Shown here in pieces: positions 13,534 to 15,356 of a stretch of 15,356 nucleotides of DNA (position 1 is its first letter; each line of letters starts with the position of its first letter). The stretch is from Clostridiales bacterium (GTDB taxonomy: Bacteria > Bacillota > Clostridia > Oscillospirales > Butyricicoccaceae): contig SFJM01000050.1 of the NCBI GenBank assembly GCA_004555915.1, positions 1 through 15,356 of the forward strand, written 5' to 3'. The notes under the pieces are model-generated. The model was not told the origin of the DNA and made no database searches. It saw only the letters and a list, made by a program, of their open reading frames with translations. A program made the translations under genes and the position numbers.

Positions 13534-13872
13534 TCATGACACAAGGTCGTCGCCCTCCGAAACGGCTTTCTTCAAACCGTCCAAGGTCGTCACGATGCGG
13601 TTGTATTTCTGTGCCAAGCCGATCTGCGCATTGGCGGTCGCATCCTGATTGCGGCTGCATACCACCAGCATCGGGCAGCGCAGCAGCTTATCCCGCACAA
13701 TGGCGGTGTATTCGCTGCGTTCCACGGCATCTTCCAGCACCAAATACTGGCTGTCCTGCAATTTGGGGCATACAGGCAGGTAGCCCAGCAGGTACACCTC
13801 GCGGCAATAATTGCGGAGATGTTTGGAGGTCGCGCCCTCGCTGGCGCAGATAAAAGCCCACGGTCGTTTCAT
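13534..13872 (-). CDS. DUF7768/DUF4406-like protein of unknown role
   Basis: A 112-aa protein beginning MKRPWAFICASEGATSKHLRN, with a Rossmann-like pattern: AFICAS near the N-terminus, REVYLLGYLPVCPKL in the first third, DKLLRCPMLVVCSRNQDAT in the middle and NRIVTTLDGLKKAV near the end. This resembles the small nucleoside 2-deoxyribosyltransferase-like domains (DUF4406/DUF7768) seen on phages and conjugative elements; I recall the family from general pattern and cannot confirm it. ATG 13872 follows AAAGGAA. The gene lies between the methyltransferase gene and mobC, with a possible twin operator just upstream. No function is assigned. Confidence 0.7.
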   Translation of the reverse strand: MKRPWAFICASEGATSKHLRNYCREVYLLGYLPVCPKLQDSQYLVLEDAVERSEYTAIVRDKLLRCPMLVVCSRNQDATANAQIGLAQKYNRIVTTLDGLKKAVSEGDDLVS

Positions 13873-13900
13873 TTTCGTGGTTCCTTTCTGAATTTCGGGA

Positions 13901-13963
13901 GTGAATCAGATTTGATTCACTATTTTCAAGTTGGCGGTCAAAAGTGAATCAGTTCTGATTCAC
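13901..13963. promoter_or_regulatory. Twin 20-bp palindromes, candidate operator pair
   Basis: GTGAATCA-N4-TGATTCAC occurs at 13901-13920 and again at 13944-13963, 43 bp apart (about four helical turns). The second copy overlaps the methyltransferase stop codon; the first lies about 30 nt before the DUF7768-like ATG. Each half-site contains a GANTC sequence, and a fifth (GATTC) lies just beyond at about 13968. A minus-strand TTGACC (13941-13936) sits between the two copies as a possible -35, with no convincing -10. Confidence 0.55.
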
Positions 13964-14752
13964 TTCGGATTCAAGGGCATTTTTCAGCCGTTCAGTGCTG
14001 CATTGGAAGTAGGCGTCCGACATTTCAATGCCGACAGCCTCATAGCCTTCCTGCACAGCGGCCAGCACGGTGGTGCCTGCCCCGGCAAAGGGGTCAAGGA
14101 TGCGCCCGCCCGGCTCGCAGATCTGCACCACATCCCGCATAAGCGGCAAGGGCTTTTCGGTGACATGGATGCGGTTCTGCGGGTTCGGGTAACGGAACAC
14201 GCCCGGCAGACACCCAACATTTCTCTCAAGCGGCATTTTGCCGTTGGACCCCCACACAATGTACTCGGACTGCTGGCGGAAGCGTCCTTTCTGCGGGCGG
14301 CTGGCGACCTTATCCCACACGGCTACACCGCGCCAGGTCCAGCCCGCCCACTGCAAAGCCAGCGTCATGGCGGGCAACTGCCGCCAATCGATGAACAGGC
14401 AGACGGGCGCGCCGGGCTTGGCAATGCGGCGGGCATCCTGCAGCCATGCAGCTGTCCAGAACATCCAACTCAGCTGATCCATCTGGTCAGAATCGAAGTC
14501 GGGCAGCGCCTTTTCTTTGCTCATGCTGCTGTACTTCTCGTTGGTGCTACGGTTCTTGGTGGTCTGGCTGCTGCCGCCGCTGGCATAGGGCGGGTCGGTG
14601 ATGATGGCATCGAAGCTGTTCGGTTCAAGCTGACGGAGAATCTGCAAAGAATCCCCGTGCAGGATCGACCAGCGGTCACCGCCGCAGTGTTCGGGCATCC
14701 GGAAATCAGGGTTGAGAATGTTGAGCGTTTCAGGAGTGTTCGTCAAAGACAT
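13949..14752 (-). CDS. Beta-class DNA methyltransferase (N6-adenine or N4-cytosine)
   Basis: A 267-aa SAM-dependent DNA methyltransferase. The catalytic motif IV DPPY is at 53-56 (AIITDPPYASGG), before the SAM-binding motif I DPFAGAGTT (220-228). This motif order is that of beta-class enzymes, the class that includes CcrM and HinfI. TEKPLPLM (198-205) is the usual motif X segment, and the middle (about 60-195) would be the target recognition region. ATG 14752 follows AAAGGAAG with short spacing. There is no restriction gene next to it, so it is probably a solitary enzyme that protects or marks the element. It lies 12 bp after the beta-helix protein gene and probably in one operon with it. Target sequence is unknown. 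Confidence 0.92.
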   Translation of the reverse strand: MSLTNTPETLNILNPDFRMPEHCGGDRWSILHGDSLQILRQLEPNSFDAIITDPPYASGGSSQTTKNRSTNEKYSSMSKEKALPDFDSDQMDQLSWMFWTAAWLQDARRIAKPGAPVCLFIDWRQLPAMTLALQWAGWTWRGVAVWDKVASRPQKGRFRQQSEYIVWGSNGKMPLERNVGCLPGVFRYPNPQNRIHVTEKPLPLMRDVVQICEPGGRILDPFAGAGTTVLAAVQEGYEAVGIEMSDAYFQCSTERLKNALESEVNQN

Positions 14753-14764
14753 CTTCCTTTCGTT

Positions 14765-15349
14765 TTATCGTTCAAAATCATGGGTACAGAGTTCTTTCGG
14801 GGGCGGGGTCCGGCTTGCCGTCTGCACAGAAACACGGTCATCTTCGAGTACAAAGCAGTCCTGCGTCCTGTTGTCGAGCTTGGTGCCGGGCAGGACAACG
14901 GCATTTCCGCGGCAGACTACATTGCCGGAAATTTCGCCATAGATGCGGGTGCTGCCGTCAATGGTCGGTGCGCACAGTGTCTGCTCATCCTGCCGAATCA
15001 CGGCATACCCGCAGACACAGCTTTTTCCCATAATGACCCCGCCGCATACGATGGCATCATCCTGCACAGTCGCATTTCCTGTTATGGTGGCGCTCTTTCC
15101 GACATAGGCGCAGCCCTTTGCAACGGCGCGATCTGTAAGGACTGCGTCTCCGCAGACAACTGCGTTTTCACAGGCGATGGCATCCTCCGAAATCCACGCG
15201 CGACCCTCTTGGTCGAGGTTGTCATAGCTTTCCACATAGCCGCCGAGCATCCCGGCAAGGACATCCTCGGTCAGATCCGTCACCGCGCGAATGCGGTGCA
15301 GGTTCGGGTTATCGGGATGGACAATGTCGGTGATCTCGTATTTCTTCAT
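14765..15349 (-). CDS. Beta-helix (YdcK/hexapeptide-like) repeat protein
   Basis: A 194-aa protein. The N-terminus (MKKYEITDIVHPDNPNLHRIRAVTDL...GGYVESYDNLDQEGRAWI) resembles the lead segment of YdcK-like and phage/mobile-element beta-helix proteins. From about residue 50 to 160 it is built from short repeats of the form (A/V)xxxDAxVxG, seen in ISEDAIACENAVVCGDAVLTD, YVGKSATITGNATVQDDAIV and IYGEISGNVVCRGNAVV. This is a left-handed beta-helix-like pattern. The tail is short, polar and proline-rich. No catalytic residues are evident, so an enzymatic role is not claimed. It begins 7 nt from the window edge, so the upstream gene and any ribosome site are not visible. It is co-directional with the methyltransferase gene after 12 bp. 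Confidence 0.7.
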   Translation of the reverse strand: MKKYEITDIVHPDNPNLHRIRAVTDLTEDVLAGMLGGYVESYDNLDQEGRAWISEDAIACENAVVCGDAVLTDRAVAKGCAYVGKSATITGNATVQDDAIVCGGVIMGKSCVCGYAVIRQDEQTLCAPTIDGSTRIYGEISGNVVCRGNAVVLPGTKLDNRTQDCFVLEDDRVSVQTASRTPPPKELCTHDFER

Positions 15350-15356
15350 CTGGCAT

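Overview
The window looks like accessory DNA from a low-GC-lineage but fairly GC-rich gut Firmicute (class Clostridia, Oscillospiraceae/Lachnospiraceae-like). I infer this from the families present: a Tn1549/CD1112-type conjugation module, a MobC/MOBP mobilisation module, and a CHC2 primase / VapE helicase / large serine recombinase cassette of the kind found on clostridial integrative mobilizable elements (IMEs). No rRNA, tRNA or CRISPR array was seen.

Layout, left to right. (1) 1-1430, minus strand: the end of a conjugation operon, with a VirB6/TrbL-like membrane protein, a small membrane protein, and only the last ~100 codons of the VirD4/TraG coupling protein. (2) 1431-6608, plus strand: a cargo operon insulated by a strong hairpin and driven by a near-consensus promoter. 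It encodes a small HTH protein, an OmpR-family response regulator, an intramembrane-sensing histidine kinase, an ABC ATPase and an FtsX-type permease, and resembles peptide-antibiotic sensing/detoxification modules. (3) 6666-10872, minus strand: the IME core, with a large serine recombinase, a 55-aa TnpW-like protein, an iteron-rich region, VapE helicase, CHC2 primase and a damaged MobV-family protein. (4) 11807-15349, minus strand: a second mobilisation/accessory block with a complete MOBP relaxase, MobC, a candidate oriT of nested inverted repeats, a 112-aa DUF7768-like protein, a beta-class DNA methyltransferase and a beta-helix repeat protein.

Interpretation (inference): an IME carrying the antibiotic-response cargo appears to have entered the 3' part of traG of a conjugative element. 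The 5' part of traG is not in the window, and the IME's mobV gene lacks its N-terminus exactly where it abuts the MOBP relaxase (11805). A later deletion running from the relaxase/traG side into mobV would explain both. If so, this copy has lost its own coupling protein and its MobV relaxase, and the remaining MobC/MOBP relaxase/oriT would need a coupling protein in trans.

The most interesting non-coding structures are: two iteron clusters flanking AT-rich DNA directly 3' of vapE (8635-8840), arranged as described for replication origins of SaPI/PICI islands; a 58-bp nested inverted-repeat structure at the start of mobC (13447-13504); two copies of a 20-bp palindrome 43 bp apart containing GANTC sites next to the methyltransferase gene; and 11-bp-spaced direct repeats upstream of the ABC transporter genes.
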